DNA from: an uncultured Eubacteriales bacterium
GTDB taxonomy: Bacteria > Bacillota > Clostridia > Lachnospirales > Lachnospiraceae
Assembly (NCBI GenBank): GCA_902783795.1
Contig: CACZSO010000258.1
Coordinates: 1 to 14,016 of the forward strand
Length of the DNA: 14,016 nucleotides
Reading direction: 5' to 3'
Under the pieces are notes generated by a model. It worked only from the letters and a program-made list of their open reading frames with translations, was not told the origin of the DNA and searched no databases. The translations under genes and the position numbers were made by a program. Below are positions 5,542-12,663 of this stretch, piece by piece. Within the stretch, counting starts at the first letter, position 1; every line of letters starts with the position of its first letter.

Positions 5542-7799
5542 AGACTTTTTCCGCGCTTTTTTCACGGTTCCTTTCGACCGCATTATTTACCTTTCTTCTT
5601 TCACTCGGAGCTGTCCTTACGTTTTCGAGTGCTTTTGGTCTGTCCATCCGCCTGCCTTTCCTGATAGGCGCGGCTGCCCTTCTTTCTGTTTTGACCGCCC
5701 TGCCTTATCTTTTGGAACGTCCATGGATCCTTAGTCTGATTTTCTTTGTCCTGTTCGTCCTGGTCTTTTTCCATCAGTTCAACAATATTATGGACGGGGC
5801 CCATTTTATCCACCAGAGAGTCATGGAGATTTACGCCAAGACTTATTCCCGCCTGGATAGTCTGATCCCTGACTATATGCGGCTTAAGGATGACTATGTC
5901 AGTCTCAGTCTGGCCGTGCCCATGGTGGTGCTGTCATTTGCTGGGGCCTCTTCCATTAATCACCGGCTTCCTGCCGGCATCACGGTACTCTTAAGCCTTC
6001 CCTGGCTTATGGTCTGTCTGGTCGCCCAGGATACCTATCCGAAGACCATCCCCTTACTGATGCTGAGCTTAAGCTATATCTACCTGTTATTTGCCTCCAC
6101 CCAACCCTTCAGGGATGGCGGCTTCCCGGTTTTCCGGCTGCTGCTGATCCTGCCCGCTGCCCTGTTTATTATACTCATTGGCTTTCTGACGCGGCCAAAT
6201 GACTATAAAGAGACTGCCTGGGCTGCCAGGATCCGTGCTTTTTCAGAGAATATTACCTCCTCTCTTCCGGGTCCCGGCAAGGGCAATTATTACAGTACCC
6301 TGGGTAATCAGCCCTGGAATAATGACACGTCTAAGATCGATCTTAAAGAGGTGGGCCCCCAGGGCGATGACACAGAGCATGTCATGGATGTTTCTGATAC
6401 CGAAAGCCGTTGGATCTATTTAAAGGCCTGTTCTTATACAGATTATTCTTCTGATGGCTGGATCGGAGAACCTTTCTCTGTAGGTGGTTATCACCCCGAT
6501 GCTTCTGTCTGGTATAATAAAAAGGCCTCGACCCTTAATACTGTCACGGTCTCTGCTGATAAAACAGCTTCCGTTATCTACACCCTATCCCGGCTTACGG
6601 ATCTGCCAAACGGCGCTTCCCCGGTATCTGACCTGAGGCTGAATAACCGCTGGTACCTGCGCCGCTATCCTCTTCCCATGGGCCAGGAAACAGTTCCTGT
6701 GACAAAAGAATATATCAATTATGTCCGGAACATCTACACCCGCCTTTCCTATACAGAAACAGAACTGATCCATCAGTATCTGTCAGACCTGTATGCTAAT
6801 GCCGGCGGTTCCTTTGTTGTCAGGATGGACTCGGATGTCGGGTCTTTTTCATCCACTATACAGATAGATCCGCAGGCTGTCATGTATTCCGGTCACGGTA
6901 AATCCTATCTGGCCGGCATCTTCGATGCTATAGCTGAGGAGGAAAATTCTGATGAAGAGAATTCTGAAAAGGGATACAATGTCAGGGAGATCGCCCATTA
7001 TGTAGCTTCTTTCCTGCAGTTGGATAAGCAGTATGATCTTTCCACGCCTTACATGCCGGAGGGAGAAGATTTCGTAAGATGGTTCCTGGAAAAAAGCCCC
7101 ACCGGCTACTGCATCCACTTTGCCTCTGCCGCCACGGTCCTCTTAAGGTATATGGATATCCCGGCCAGGCTCTGTACCGGCTATATAATAGAAACAGAAG
7201 CAGACAATACGGTAGAAGTGACCCAGAACATGGCTCATGCCTGGGTGGAATACTTTGATGAAGACCGGGGCTGGGTCACCCTGGAAGTTACACCGGGTAT
7301 ATTTGAAGAAGATCAGACCCCCGCTTCCGGCGGTGAACGGGAAACCATCGACTGGAGCAGCCGGCCCACGGAAACCTACTCCGAAAATAACCAGGCTTCC
7401 GGCAATACATCGGCTGCCACTAAAGCAGAGCCCCAGGACGGTGAAAAGGCACCTGCCATCATCATTAACAAGTATGTCCTGATCTCGCTGCTGATCTTTT
7501 TGCTGGCTGGTCTGCCACTGCTGGTCCGCTTCCTGATAAACCGGTATCTAAAGGGCGGCAGCCCGAAAGAATCTGTACTACGCCATTACCGGCGCATGAA
7601 TTTCTTCCATCGTCTCTCCCGGTTCAGTATGCCGGAAGAAGCGGAAGCCCTGGCCATGAAAGCCCGTTTCAGTAATCATGAGATCACAGAGGAAGATCAG
7701 CGGGAAATGATGCAGCATTACCGCTACTATACTATTAAATTAAAATCCGCCTATCCCAGGATCAGGGCCTGGCTCTTCCGCATCCTGTTCCTGTTGTAA
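5538..7799 (+). CDS. Multi-pass membrane transglutaminase-like protein (TgpA-type architecture)
   Basis: The 753-residue protein starts with several membrane segments (about 12-30, 37-59, 63-79, 124-140, 144-163, 170-187, 199-217). A large probably extracytoplasmic region follows, then a transglutaminase-like domain, a last membrane segment (about 646-667) and an 85-residue cytoplasmic tail. The transglutaminase core shows C525 in PTGYCIHFASA and H567 in NMAHAWVEYF. The third residue is E583 in GWVTLEVTP, where many family members have Asp. The domain order matches TgpA-like proteins, which carry a periplasmic or extracellular transglutaminase domain, and the MoxR-DUF58 context agrees. Activity could be cross-linking or peptidase-like on cell surface substrates; this is not shown. 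A Ser/Thr/Glu-rich low-complexity linker (about 590-640) precedes the last membrane helix. The ATGA overlap couples it to DUF58. The operon ends at the terminator 23 nt on. Confidence 0.92.
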   Translation: MKTFSALFSRFLSTALFTFLLSLGAVLTFSSAFGLSIRLPFLIGAAALLSVLTALPYLLERPWILSLIFFVLFVLVFFHQFNNIMDGAHFIHQRVMEIYAKTYSRLDSLIPDYMRLKDDYVSLSLAVPMVVLSFAGASSINHRLPAGITVLLSLPWLMVCLVAQDTYPKTIPLLMLSLSYIYLLFASTQPFRDGGFPVFRLLLILPAALFIILIGFLTRPNDYKETAWAARIRAFSENITSSLPGPGKGNYYSTLGNQPWNNDTSKIDLKEVGPQGDDTEHVMDVSDTESRWIYLKACSYTDYSSDGWIGEPFSVGGYHPDASVWYNKKASTLNTVTVSADKTASVIYTLSRLTDLPNGASPVSDLRLNNRWYLRRYPLPMGQETVPVTKEYINYVRNIYTRLSYTETELIHQYLSDLYANAGGSFVVRMDSDVGSFSSTIQIDPQAVMYSGHGKSYLAGIFDAIAEEENSDEENSEKGYNVREIAHYVASFLQLDKQYDLSTPYMPEGEDFVRWFLEKSPTGYCIHFASAATVLLRYMDIPARLCTGYIIETEADNTVEVTQNMAHAWVEYFDEDRGWVTLEVTPGIFEEDQTPASGGERETIDWSSRPTETYSENNQASGNTSAATKAEPQDGEKAPAIIINKYVLISLLIFLLAGLPLLVRFLINRYLKGGSPKESVLRHYRRMNFFHRLSRFSMPEEAEALAMKARFSNHEITEEDQREMMQHYRYYTIKLKSAYPRIRAWLFRILFLL

Positions 7800-7821
7800 C
7801 CGGCGGAAACCATGAAAACAT

Positions 7822-7860
7822 AAAAAAGATGACCTGCCGTTTTGGCAGGCCATCTTTTTT
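7822..7860. terminator. Bidirectional intrinsic terminator between the transglutaminase and GH3 genes
   Basis: GATG-A-CCTGCC (7828-7838) pairs with GGCAGG-C-CATC (7844-7854) around a 5-nt loop, with one A-C mismatch. The stem is flanked by six As on the left and six Ts on the right, so it can end transcription from both the plus-strand operon and the convergent GH3 operon. Confidence 0.92.
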
Positions 7861-7871
7861 GTATGATAACG

Positions 7872-10793
7872 TCAGAATCTTTCTCTCGGCACTTCGCCAT
7901 ATACAAAGCTTGCGTAAAGGATCCTTACATCTTTACTGGCTGTCAGGGTCAAGGTGTGCAGTTCTCCATCCGCTTCCACAGGCTCAAAATTCACCGTCAC
8001 ATCATTATAGCGTTCCTCCAGGGAATCGCAGTAGGCATAAAATTCTGCCATGGTGCGGTGTCCCTGATGGGTCAGCGTCATCATATTCTGAGGTCTCTTC
8101 GTACCGCCTTCAAAACAACCCAGTTCCTTGCCATTCAGCTTCACGCTGACTTTGCAGCCTTCATTACTCTTCATGCAGAGCCGGATCCCCCGCAGCTTAT
8201 CATCCAGCCGGACCCGTCCGTACTCCAGCACCACAGGTCTTTCTTTATCAGCCGATGTAACAGCGGTAAACCCGAAATCGCCGGCCACTAAGTAAGCATT
8301 TTCATGGCAGTCGTAATGGTCTGCTTTCAGGAGTTTCTTCAAGCTTCTTTCTCCCAAGCCTTCTCCTTCGATCCTGATGCAGGCTTCCACGGCCCGGTCT
8401 TCACTGGAAGCACCGGCAAAGATTCCGTATTCGCCGCTTTCCACCACCCGTTTCTCTGACGCGGTATCATAGACAAAGAATTCTGACACCGGAATATCAA
8501 AGTGCAGATGACGGGTCTCCTGGGGCTCTACTTCATGGAGCCGCTTAAAAGCCAGCAGCTGTTTTAAGGGTCTCTTCAGGGAGGATGGTGCCGGAATACC
8601 ATAGATCTGTGCCACTTCATCGCTCTTGACAGCGCCTGTATTCGTCACATCCACATCTGCGCGGATCATGTCTCCATCCACTGAAACCTTCAGGGCATCA
8701 TATTTGAAAGTGGTGTATGTCAGACCATAGCCAAAAGGAAGCAGCACCGGACGGTCAAAATAACGGTAGGTCCGTTTTCCCTGAATGATATCATAATCTG
8801 TAATAGGCGGCAGGTCCGCATCAGACAGGTACCAGGTCATATTCAGGCGGCCGGCAGGAGCATATTTCCCCAGCACCGCTTCTGCAATGCCTAAGCCCAT
8901 GTCCTGAGAGCCGGTGGTATTCCAGAGGGCCGCCTTGACAGAAGCCAGCTCATCGCCGCAGGCATAAGGATAATTACTGTACAGCACGAACACAGTATTT
9001 TCATTGACCGCTGCCACGGCCTTTAAAAGCTCTCCCTGCTCTTCAGGGAAGGCAATGGTCTTGCGGTCCACGGTCTCTTTCGCGTTCACCGTGGGATGGC
9101 AGCCTAAGGCTGTGATGACCGTTTTCTTCCCTTGTGCTAACGCTTTTGCTCTTTCGATGCCGTTTTCTTTGACCACCAGCTTAAAGGGCGTACCGGTGAA
9201 CTCCGGTGAAGTCCTGAGGCTTAAGTCATCCTGTACCTGCAAAGGATCATTGAATACATCGGTCAGAAGGATCCGGTCATTCTCCTGAGGTACCACATGG
9301 AAAATGGACTGCACCATCCATGCAAAGGGTTCTGCTTTCTTTGCAGCGGCGCGCCCTGACTGTGAGGGTTCTTCCTCATCCGCATAATTGATGATATTCA
9401 TGATCTTCCCGGTCCGGACCGAACGGAAAGTGTTGCTGCCGGAACCCCAGCATTCACGGATAAAGATCTCCGGTTCACCGCCTAAAGTCAGGTTATTATC
9501 TTCACCGATGCACAGATATTTCCCATCCGTTTCAAAGTACACCCGGTCACAGCCGTCATCATAGGCGACATCTCCGCCCAGAAGTTCAGACAGACAATAT
9601 TTCAATGTGTGTTTATGATGGGGCTCGCCGCCGTACCAGTCATGGAACCAGACATCGCCCATAATGCCGATCAGGGCTATATCTTCTGCCTTTTCTGCGG
9701 CCACAGGCAGCAGGCCGCCTTCGTTTTTAAGCAGGACCACGGATTCCCTGCTGACCCTGCGGGCCACATCCTGATGGGCTTCAGAATTCAAGTCTTCCTC
9801 GGTCACGGCATCATAAGGATTACTGCCGGGTTCATCAAACATGCCCAGTTTCAGGCGGGTACGGTACATATTGCCGATGGCTTTATCCAGATCCTCTACT
9901 GTCAGGATCCCGGCCTGGATAGCTTCCCGGGCCGCCGTAGAGATCAAGTTATTAGAATCTGTCATAGAGTCCACGCCGGCTTTAATGGAATCCGCCAGGA
10001 CTTTGGCGTAGGTGCCGTAACGATGCCGGCCAAAGGCCAGGGACGGAGCCATGCCGTCACTGACCGCGAAGGTCACTCCATACTCATCCTTTAATATCTT
10101 CTGGACTTCCGGATTCTCCATACCGGGCACTCCGTTGATCTTGTTATAGGCAGTCATCACGCCCTCTGCCCGGGACTCGGCGATCACCCGGCGGAAGGTC
10201 TCCAGATACAGTTCGTTTTTATTCCGCGGGTCTACGGAAGCATTCGTATACTCCCTGAGTTCCTCATCATTGTTCGCATAAAAATGCTTTAATACAGAAG
10301 AGGTCCGGAGATATTTTTCATCTGTTCCCTGCATGCCCCTGGCATAGGCTCCGGCCATTTTTCCCGTCAGCACCGGGTCTTCCCCGTAGGCTTCCTCAGT
10401 CCGGCCCCAGCGGGGATCACGTTCGATATCCACTGTGGGTGCCCACCGGATCAATCCGCCCACACCCTTGTGGAAAAGCACCCGGGCTTCTTCGCCCGTC
10501 ACCTGGCCGGCCTCTTCGATAAGATCAGGGTCCCAGGTAGCGCTCATGCCCAGGGGCTGGGTAAAGCTGGTGGTCAGCACCGGATCCGACTTGATAAACT
10601 GATCATTTCTGGCCTCTATGCCATGGGCAGCTTCTCCGCCGGCTCCCATGGCTGGGATGCCCAGACGGTCAATGCTTCCGGTAAAGCCGGATAATCCATT
10701 CAGCTTTTCCTCCAGTGTCATCTCTTTCAAGAGCCAGGAGATACGCTCTTCGATGTCCAGATTCTGGTCAAAAAGAGGATTTTTCGCAGCCAT
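7872..10793 (-). CDS. Glycoside hydrolase family 3 protein with insert and extra C-terminal domain
   Basis: This 973-residue enzyme has the GH3 barrel (about 18-315) with the signature RDPRWGRTEEAYGEDPVL (125-142), the substrate-binding KHF (169-171) and the nucleophile D246 in FAVSDGMA. The alpha/beta sandwich domain begins near 345 (ESVVLLKNEGGLLP). It is interrupted at about 417-545 by a beta-rich stretch with repeats such as GKYLCIG and NTFRSVRTGK, resembling a beta-trefoil (fascin-like) insert (inference). A fibronectin III-like domain follows (about 704-795). The final 140 residues (about 830-970) look like a CBM6-type beta-sandwich. GH3 enzymes with this signature are beta-glucosidases or beta-xylosidases; the exact sugar cannot be told. 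No signal peptide is present, so it probably hydrolyses imported oligosaccharides in the cytoplasm. AAGGAAG stands 7 nt before the ATG. It lies 32 nt after a small membrane-protein gene on the same strand. Confidence 0.93.
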   Translation of the reverse strand: MAAKNPLFDQNLDIEERISWLLKEMTLEEKLNGLSGFTGSIDRLGIPAMGAGGEAAHGIEARNDQFIKSDPVLTTSFTQPLGMSATWDPDLIEEAGQVTGEEARVLFHKGVGGLIRWAPTVDIERDPRWGRTEEAYGEDPVLTGKMAGAYARGMQGTDEKYLRTSSVLKHFYANNDEELREYTNASVDPRNKNELYLETFRRVIAESRAEGVMTAYNKINGVPGMENPEVQKILKDEYGVTFAVSDGMAPSLAFGRHRYGTYAKVLADSIKAGVDSMTDSNNLISTAAREAIQAGILTVEDLDKAIGNMYRTRLKLGMFDEPGSNPYDAVTEEDLNSEAHQDVARRVSRESVVLLKNEGGLLPVAAEKAEDIALIGIMGDVWFHDWYGGEPHHKHTLKYCLSELLGGDVAYDDGCDRVYFETDGKYLCIGEDNNLTLGGEPEIFIRECWGSGSNTFRSVRTGKIMNIINYADEEEPSQSGRAAAKKAEPFAWMVQSIFHVVPQENDRILLTDVFNDPLQVQDDLSLRTSPEFTGTPFKLVVKENGIERAKALAQGKKTVITALGCHPTVNAKETVDRKTIAFPEEQGELLKAVAAVNENTVFVLYSNYPYACGDELASVKAALWNTTGSQDMGLGIAEAVLGKYAPAGRLNMTWYLSDADLPPITDYDIIQGKRTYRYFDRPVLLPFGYGLTYTTFKYDALKVSVDGDMIRADVDVTNTGAVKSDEVAQIYGIPAPSSLKRPLKQLLAFKRLHEVEPQETRHLHFDIPVSEFFVYDTASEKRVVESGEYGIFAGASSEDRAVEACIRIEGEGLGERSLKKLLKADHYDCHENAYLVAGDFGFTAVTSADKERPVVLEYGRVRLDDKLRGIRLCMKSNEGCKVSVKLNGKELGCFEGGTKRPQNMMTLTHQGHRTMAEFYAYCDSLEERYNDVTVNFEPVEADGELHTLTLTASKDVRILYASFVYGEVPRERF

Positions 10794-10825
10794 TTCATAC
10801 TTCCTTTCTTTAACGCCTGTGTAAC

Positions 10826-11347
10826 TTATGTGTTTCTATAGATCAGAATATAGTAATGGTTCGTATAATCCTGCAGAAGCAGCAGCATATCGCCCACCTT
10901 TATATCCTGATAGGTCACTTTATGAAATTCACCGTCTGCCACCTGGTAGATGTGGTGGAAAGAATAGACGTAATAATCTTCATCCAGTTCGCCGGTCGCA
11001 GTGAAAGATGAAAAATCAAAGCTTCTGACATTATCTAAAAGTTTTGCCCCTTCTTTATCCGTATCATACAATTCCAGAGAAAGGATCGATTTACCCGGTA
11101 CTTCTTTTACCTTTGCCGCCTGGAATGAAAGAACCGTCTCAAAAGGCAGCGACGGAAGGATATCTTCCGATCTGTCACCCTGGGAGGCTTTTCTGCTTCC
11201 ATCCTCAGGCTCTGTTTCATCTGAGGAAGCGTGGGTCGCTGTAGCTTCCGCTTCCCTGGTCTTTCTCTGGTCGTCTGCAAATACGAATATGATCAGTGCC
11301 GCTATCGCTATAAAGAGCACTGCCAGGATCGCATACATTCTTTTCAT
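10826..11347 (-). CDS. Membrane-anchored hypothetical protein upstream of GH3
   Basis: I do not recognise this 173-residue protein. It starts with a short basic end and one strong membrane helix (about 4-24). An Asp/Glu/Ser/Lys-rich, probably disordered linker follows (about 25-62), then a compact region with alternating hydrophobic residues and many aromatics (about 66-173) that looks beta-rich. The membrane segment has no Cys lipobox, so it is more likely an uncleaved anchor than a lipoprotein signal; the bulk should lie outside the cell. GGAGG stands 7 nt before the ATG. The GH3 gene follows after 32 nt with no terminator, so the two share a transcript, although one product is predicted outside and the other inside. 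A promoter and a small hairpin precede it. Confidence 0.82.
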   Translation of the reverse strand: MKRMYAILAVLFIAIAALIIFVFADDQRKTREAEATATHASSDETEPEDGSRKASQGDRSEDILPSLPFETVLSFQAAKVKEVPGKSILSLELYDTDKEGAKLLDNVRSFDFSSFTATGELDEDYYVYSFHHIYQVADGEFHKVTYQDIKVGDMLLLLQDYTNHYYILIYRNT

Positions 11348-11360
11348 GATTTTCCTCCGT

Positions 11361-11377
11361 GAAAGTCTCTGACTTTC
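11361..11377 (-). promoter_or_regulatory. Seven-bp hairpin just before the ribosome binding site of the membrane-protein gene
   Basis: In the mRNA, GAAAGUC (11377-11371) and GACUUUC (11367-11361) form a perfect 7-bp stem with a 3-nt loop that ends 2 nt before GGAGG. It could stabilise the transcript's 5' end or affect ribosome access. The predicted transcript starts at almost the same place. Confidence 0.4.
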
Positions 11378-11384
11378 GGTTTCT

Positions 11385-11413
11385 ATTGTAAATCAAAATC
11401 CATCTCAATGCAA
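11385..11413 (-). promoter_or_regulatory. Promoter of the membrane protein-GH3 operon
   Basis: On the minus strand, TTGCAT (11413-11408), 17 bp and TACAAT (11390-11385) form a sigma-A promoter with a good -10 and a weak -35. Start would be near 11378, about 30 nt before the ATG. It lies downstream of the sRNA terminator, so the two transcripts can be separate. Confidence 0.5.
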
Positions 11414-11434
11414 GTTCATACAGAACGGATACAG

Positions 11435-11465
11435 AAAAAAAGAGGCCTGCCGAAAACGACAGGCC
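11435..11465 (-). terminator. Intrinsic terminator of the candidate sRNA
   Basis: On the minus strand, GGCCTG, one mismatch, CG, a TTTT loop, CG, then CAGGCC (11465-11444) form a stem followed by TC and seven Ts (11441-11435). No coding gene on this strand ends upstream of it before the window's XRE region, which is what first points to an untranslated transcript. Confidence 0.88.
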
Positions 11466-11570
11466 CCAGCTGCAAAAAAGATCTTATGATCGTCTGAACG
11501 AAAATGATCTATTGTTGGTTAGGGGTGAATACAAAAGAAAGGGCGGCAGACGATGATACTTTTTGCAGCC
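11435..11570 (-). ncRNA. Candidate small non-coding RNA, about 136 nt
   Basis: A near-perfect promoter (11605-11577) and an intrinsic terminator (11465-11435) bracket a stretch with no AUG in any frame. The predicted RNA folds as a long interrupted stem: GGCUGCAAAAAG (11570-11559) pairs with CUUUUUUGCAGCU (11480-11468), leaving one bulged U, and AUCGUCUG (11554-11547) pairs with CAGACGAU (11496-11489). The stem encloses a 50-nt C/U-rich loop (11546-11497) holding CCCUUUCUUUUG and UUCACCCCUAACC. The terminator hairpin follows directly. Exposed C/U-rich loops plus a 3' terminator are typical of Firmicutes sRNAs that pair with ribosome binding sites. I do not recognise it as tmRNA, SRP RNA, 6S RNA or a known riboswitch. 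It could instead be an attenuated leader for the next operon, which however has its own promoter. Confidence 0.65.
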
Positions 11571-11576
11571 GTTTTT

Positions 11577-11605
11577 AGTATATCCCGAAAAATGATGTCT
11601 GTCAA
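11577..11605 (-). promoter_or_regulatory. Strong sigma-A promoter of the candidate sRNA
   Basis: On the minus strand, TTGACA (11605-11600) is a perfect -35, followed by 17 bp and TATACT (11582-11577), 5 of 6 for the -10. Transcription would begin near 11570, just where the RNA's long stem begins. Confidence 0.82.
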
Positions 11606-11620
11606 TAGCGCCGTGCTATT
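11604..11620. promoter_or_regulatory. Palindrome between the divergent sRNA and XRE promoters
   Basis: AATAGC (11604-11609) and GCTATT (11615-11620) form an inverted repeat with a 5-bp centre. It touches the -35 box of the sRNA promoter and lies 10 bp from the -35 box of the XRE promoter, on the opposite side. The size and symmetry suit a dimeric XRE-type repressor, so autoregulation and control of the sRNA are plausible inferences. Confidence 0.38.
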
Positions 11621-11629
11621 CTCAGACCG

Positions 11630-11658
11630 TTCATATACAACTGTATTTTTCTTATAAT
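11630..11658 (+). promoter_or_regulatory. Promoter of the XRE regulator gene
   Basis: TTCATA (11630-11635), 17 bp and a perfect TATAAT (11653-11658). The start would be near 11665, so the leader is only about 12 nt and begins at the ribosome binding site GAGGGA (11665-11670). Confidence 0.62.
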
Positions 11659-11676
11659 ATAATTGAGGGAAAATAC

Positions 11677-11937
11677 ATGAAAGAGCAGAATAAAACGAAA
11701 TACGAACAGGTGGGTCTTAACCTGATCTATTACCGCAAAAAAGGGAAAATGACACAGTTTGAGCTGGCAGAACAAGCCGATGTCGACAGAAGCACTATCA
11801 GTGCCATCGAGCGTGGTTCTGTAGGCATATCACTGGACATGATATTTATACTGGCGGACGTGCTCAAAATAGATCCTGCTGACCTGATCCGTCTTAATTC
11901 AGGGATCGATATACAGTCAATATACGGAAGAGACTGA
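11677..11937 (+). CDS. Small XRE family (Cro/C1-type) HTH regulator
   Basis: The 86-residue protein is little more than a helix-turn-helix domain of the Cro/C1 (HTH_3) type, spanning about 13-70. Motifs include KMTQFELAEQADVDRSTISA (24-43), with the recognition helix near DRSTISAIE, then ISLDMIFILADVLKIDPADL. No sensor or dimerisation domain follows beyond about 16 residues. Such proteins bind palindromic DNA as dimers and usually repress nearby genes. GAGGGA stands 6 nt before the ATG. The gene is divergent from the candidate sRNA, and a 17-bp palindrome lies between their promoters; control of the sRNA is therefore the first hypothesis. It ends 43 nt before a terminator shared with the convergent gene. 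No phage or toxin gene accompanies it. Confidence 0.9.
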   Translation: MKEQNKTKYEQVGLNLIYYRKKGKMTQFELAEQADVDRSTISAIERGSVGISLDMIFILADVLKIDPADLIRLNSGIDIQSIYGRD

Positions 11938-11980
11938 AAAAACGGCTGTGGCTGAACCTGTTAAAACTATATATAAAACC

Positions 11981-12016
11981 AGACCGGGCTGTCCTTATGT
12001 ATGGGCAGCCCGGTCT
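11981..12016. terminator. Hairpin between the convergent XRE and CxxC-protein genes
   Basis: AGACCGGGCTG (11981-11991) pairs perfectly with CAGCCCGGTCT (12006-12016), extended by three more pairs, one of them a wobble, around an 8-nt loop. The T-runs are short on both sides (CTTTAA on plus, GGTTTTAT on minus), so it is a moderate bidirectional terminator. Confidence 0.75.
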
Positions 12017-12044
12017 TTAAAGCATGTTCAGATGATATTAGACT

Positions 12045-12347
12045 TTACTTCTTCTTATCGCTCTTTTTCTCAAATAACGGTCTCTTAAAATCTTCTACGG
12101 ATTTACCTGCAAAAATAGATACCGCATGCTCATCCTCTGCACAGTCTTTACACAGGATCTTTTCATCCTCACCTGTGAGCGTCGTTACCGCATCACTGAT
12201 GATATTGGCATAATATCCTGTTCCCACAAATACTTTATCACAATTGCTGCAGCGATGGACTAAACGGGGTCCAAAGACGATTCCCGCCCCGGCTAAAATA
12301 AGTACTACAAGAATGATAGCGATGATTTTAGATCTGCCTTTAGACAT
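12045..12347 (-). CDS. Small membrane protein with two CxxC motifs
   Basis: The 100-residue protein has a basic N-terminus, one membrane helix (about 8-26), then CSNC (33-36) and CKDC (66-69), and a lysine-rich end. Two CxxC pairs about 30 residues apart suggest a zinc-ribbon-like site or a redox-active disulfide pair. I recognise no named family. The basic residues on both sides of the helix leave the topology open. The ribosome binding site is an unusual G-run, AGGGGG, 8 nt before the ATG. It is the last gene of the minus-strand run C_GCAxxG_C_C - Dabb - this gene, 16 nt after the Dabb gene, and ends before a shared terminator. A redox link with the Cys-rich C_GCAxxG_C_C protein is only a guess. 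Confidence 0.78.
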   Translation of the reverse strand: MSKGRSKIIAIILVVLILAGAGIVFGPRLVHRCSNCDKVFVGTGYYANIISDAVTTLTGEDEKILCKDCAEDEHAVSIFAGKSVEDFKRPLFEKKSDKKK

Positions 12348-12363
12348 GAATCACACCCCCTGT

Positions 12364-12651
12364 TCATATCTCAAAATCACAGGCGACGGAAGCGCTTCTG
12401 ACTTCGTGCATCCGTTTCCTGACCGGCTGATGGACCGGATGAGTCTGGTAGGCCTCAAAGGAAGCCATACTGTCAAAAACGGTCACCAGAGCCAGATCAT
12501 AGGAGCGGTCACTTTTTAAAATATCAGCCCCTGCCTCCAGATCCAGCATGCCTTCGATCTTACCCTTCATGCCGCGGAAATTCTCCACCAGCTGCGGGAT
12601 CTCATCCTTAAACTCATCTTTGATCTTAAATAATACGATATGACGGATCAT
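12364..12651 (-). CDS. Dabb (stress-responsive A/B barrel) family protein
   Basis: The 95-residue protein starts MIRHIVLFKIKDEF and contains the dimeric alpha/beta barrel pattern of the Dabb family: strand, helix (LVENFRGMKGKIEG), strand (LEAGADI), then YDLALVTVFDSMASFEAYQTHPVHQPV. Family members are small dimeric proteins, some of them enzymes such as polyketide cyclases; in most bacteria the role is unknown. Length is normal. AAAGGA stands about 6 nt before the ATG. It follows the C_GCAxxG_C_C gene by 12 nt on the same strand, so they are co-transcribed. No signal or membrane segment is present, so it should be cytoplasmic. Confidence 0.9.
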   Translation of the reverse strand: MIRHIVLFKIKDEFKDEIPQLVENFRGMKGKIEGMLDLEAGADILKSDRSYDLALVTVFDSMASFEAYQTHPVHQPVRKRMHEVRSASVACDFEI

Positions 12652-12663
12652 GATTTTCCTTTC

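Noticed and set aside
9609..10094. 161-codon plus-strand ORF inside the GH3 gene, and other long antisense frames (1667-2023, 7842-8291, 2812-3183, 9004-9288)
   Set aside because: They are antisense frames within genes having clear family motifs, show no ribosome binding sites, and their composition is that of a reversed coding strand.
11464..11529. Antiterminator pairing between CACCCC in the loop and GGGG before the terminator
   Set aside because: Only four consecutive pairs are possible, too weak to compete with the terminator stem.
11435..11570. 6S RNA, tmRNA, SRP RNA or a riboswitch as identity of the small RNA
   Set aside because: It is shorter than a typical 6S RNA and lacks a closed terminal stem above the loop. 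There is no tRNA-like end, no SRP tetraloop motif, and no aptamer consensus I know. The next operon has its own promoter after the terminator.
11677..11937. XRE gene as antitoxin of a toxin-antitoxin pair or a prophage repressor
   Set aside because: No small toxin-like partner adjoins on the same strand, and no integrase or phage genes are in the window.
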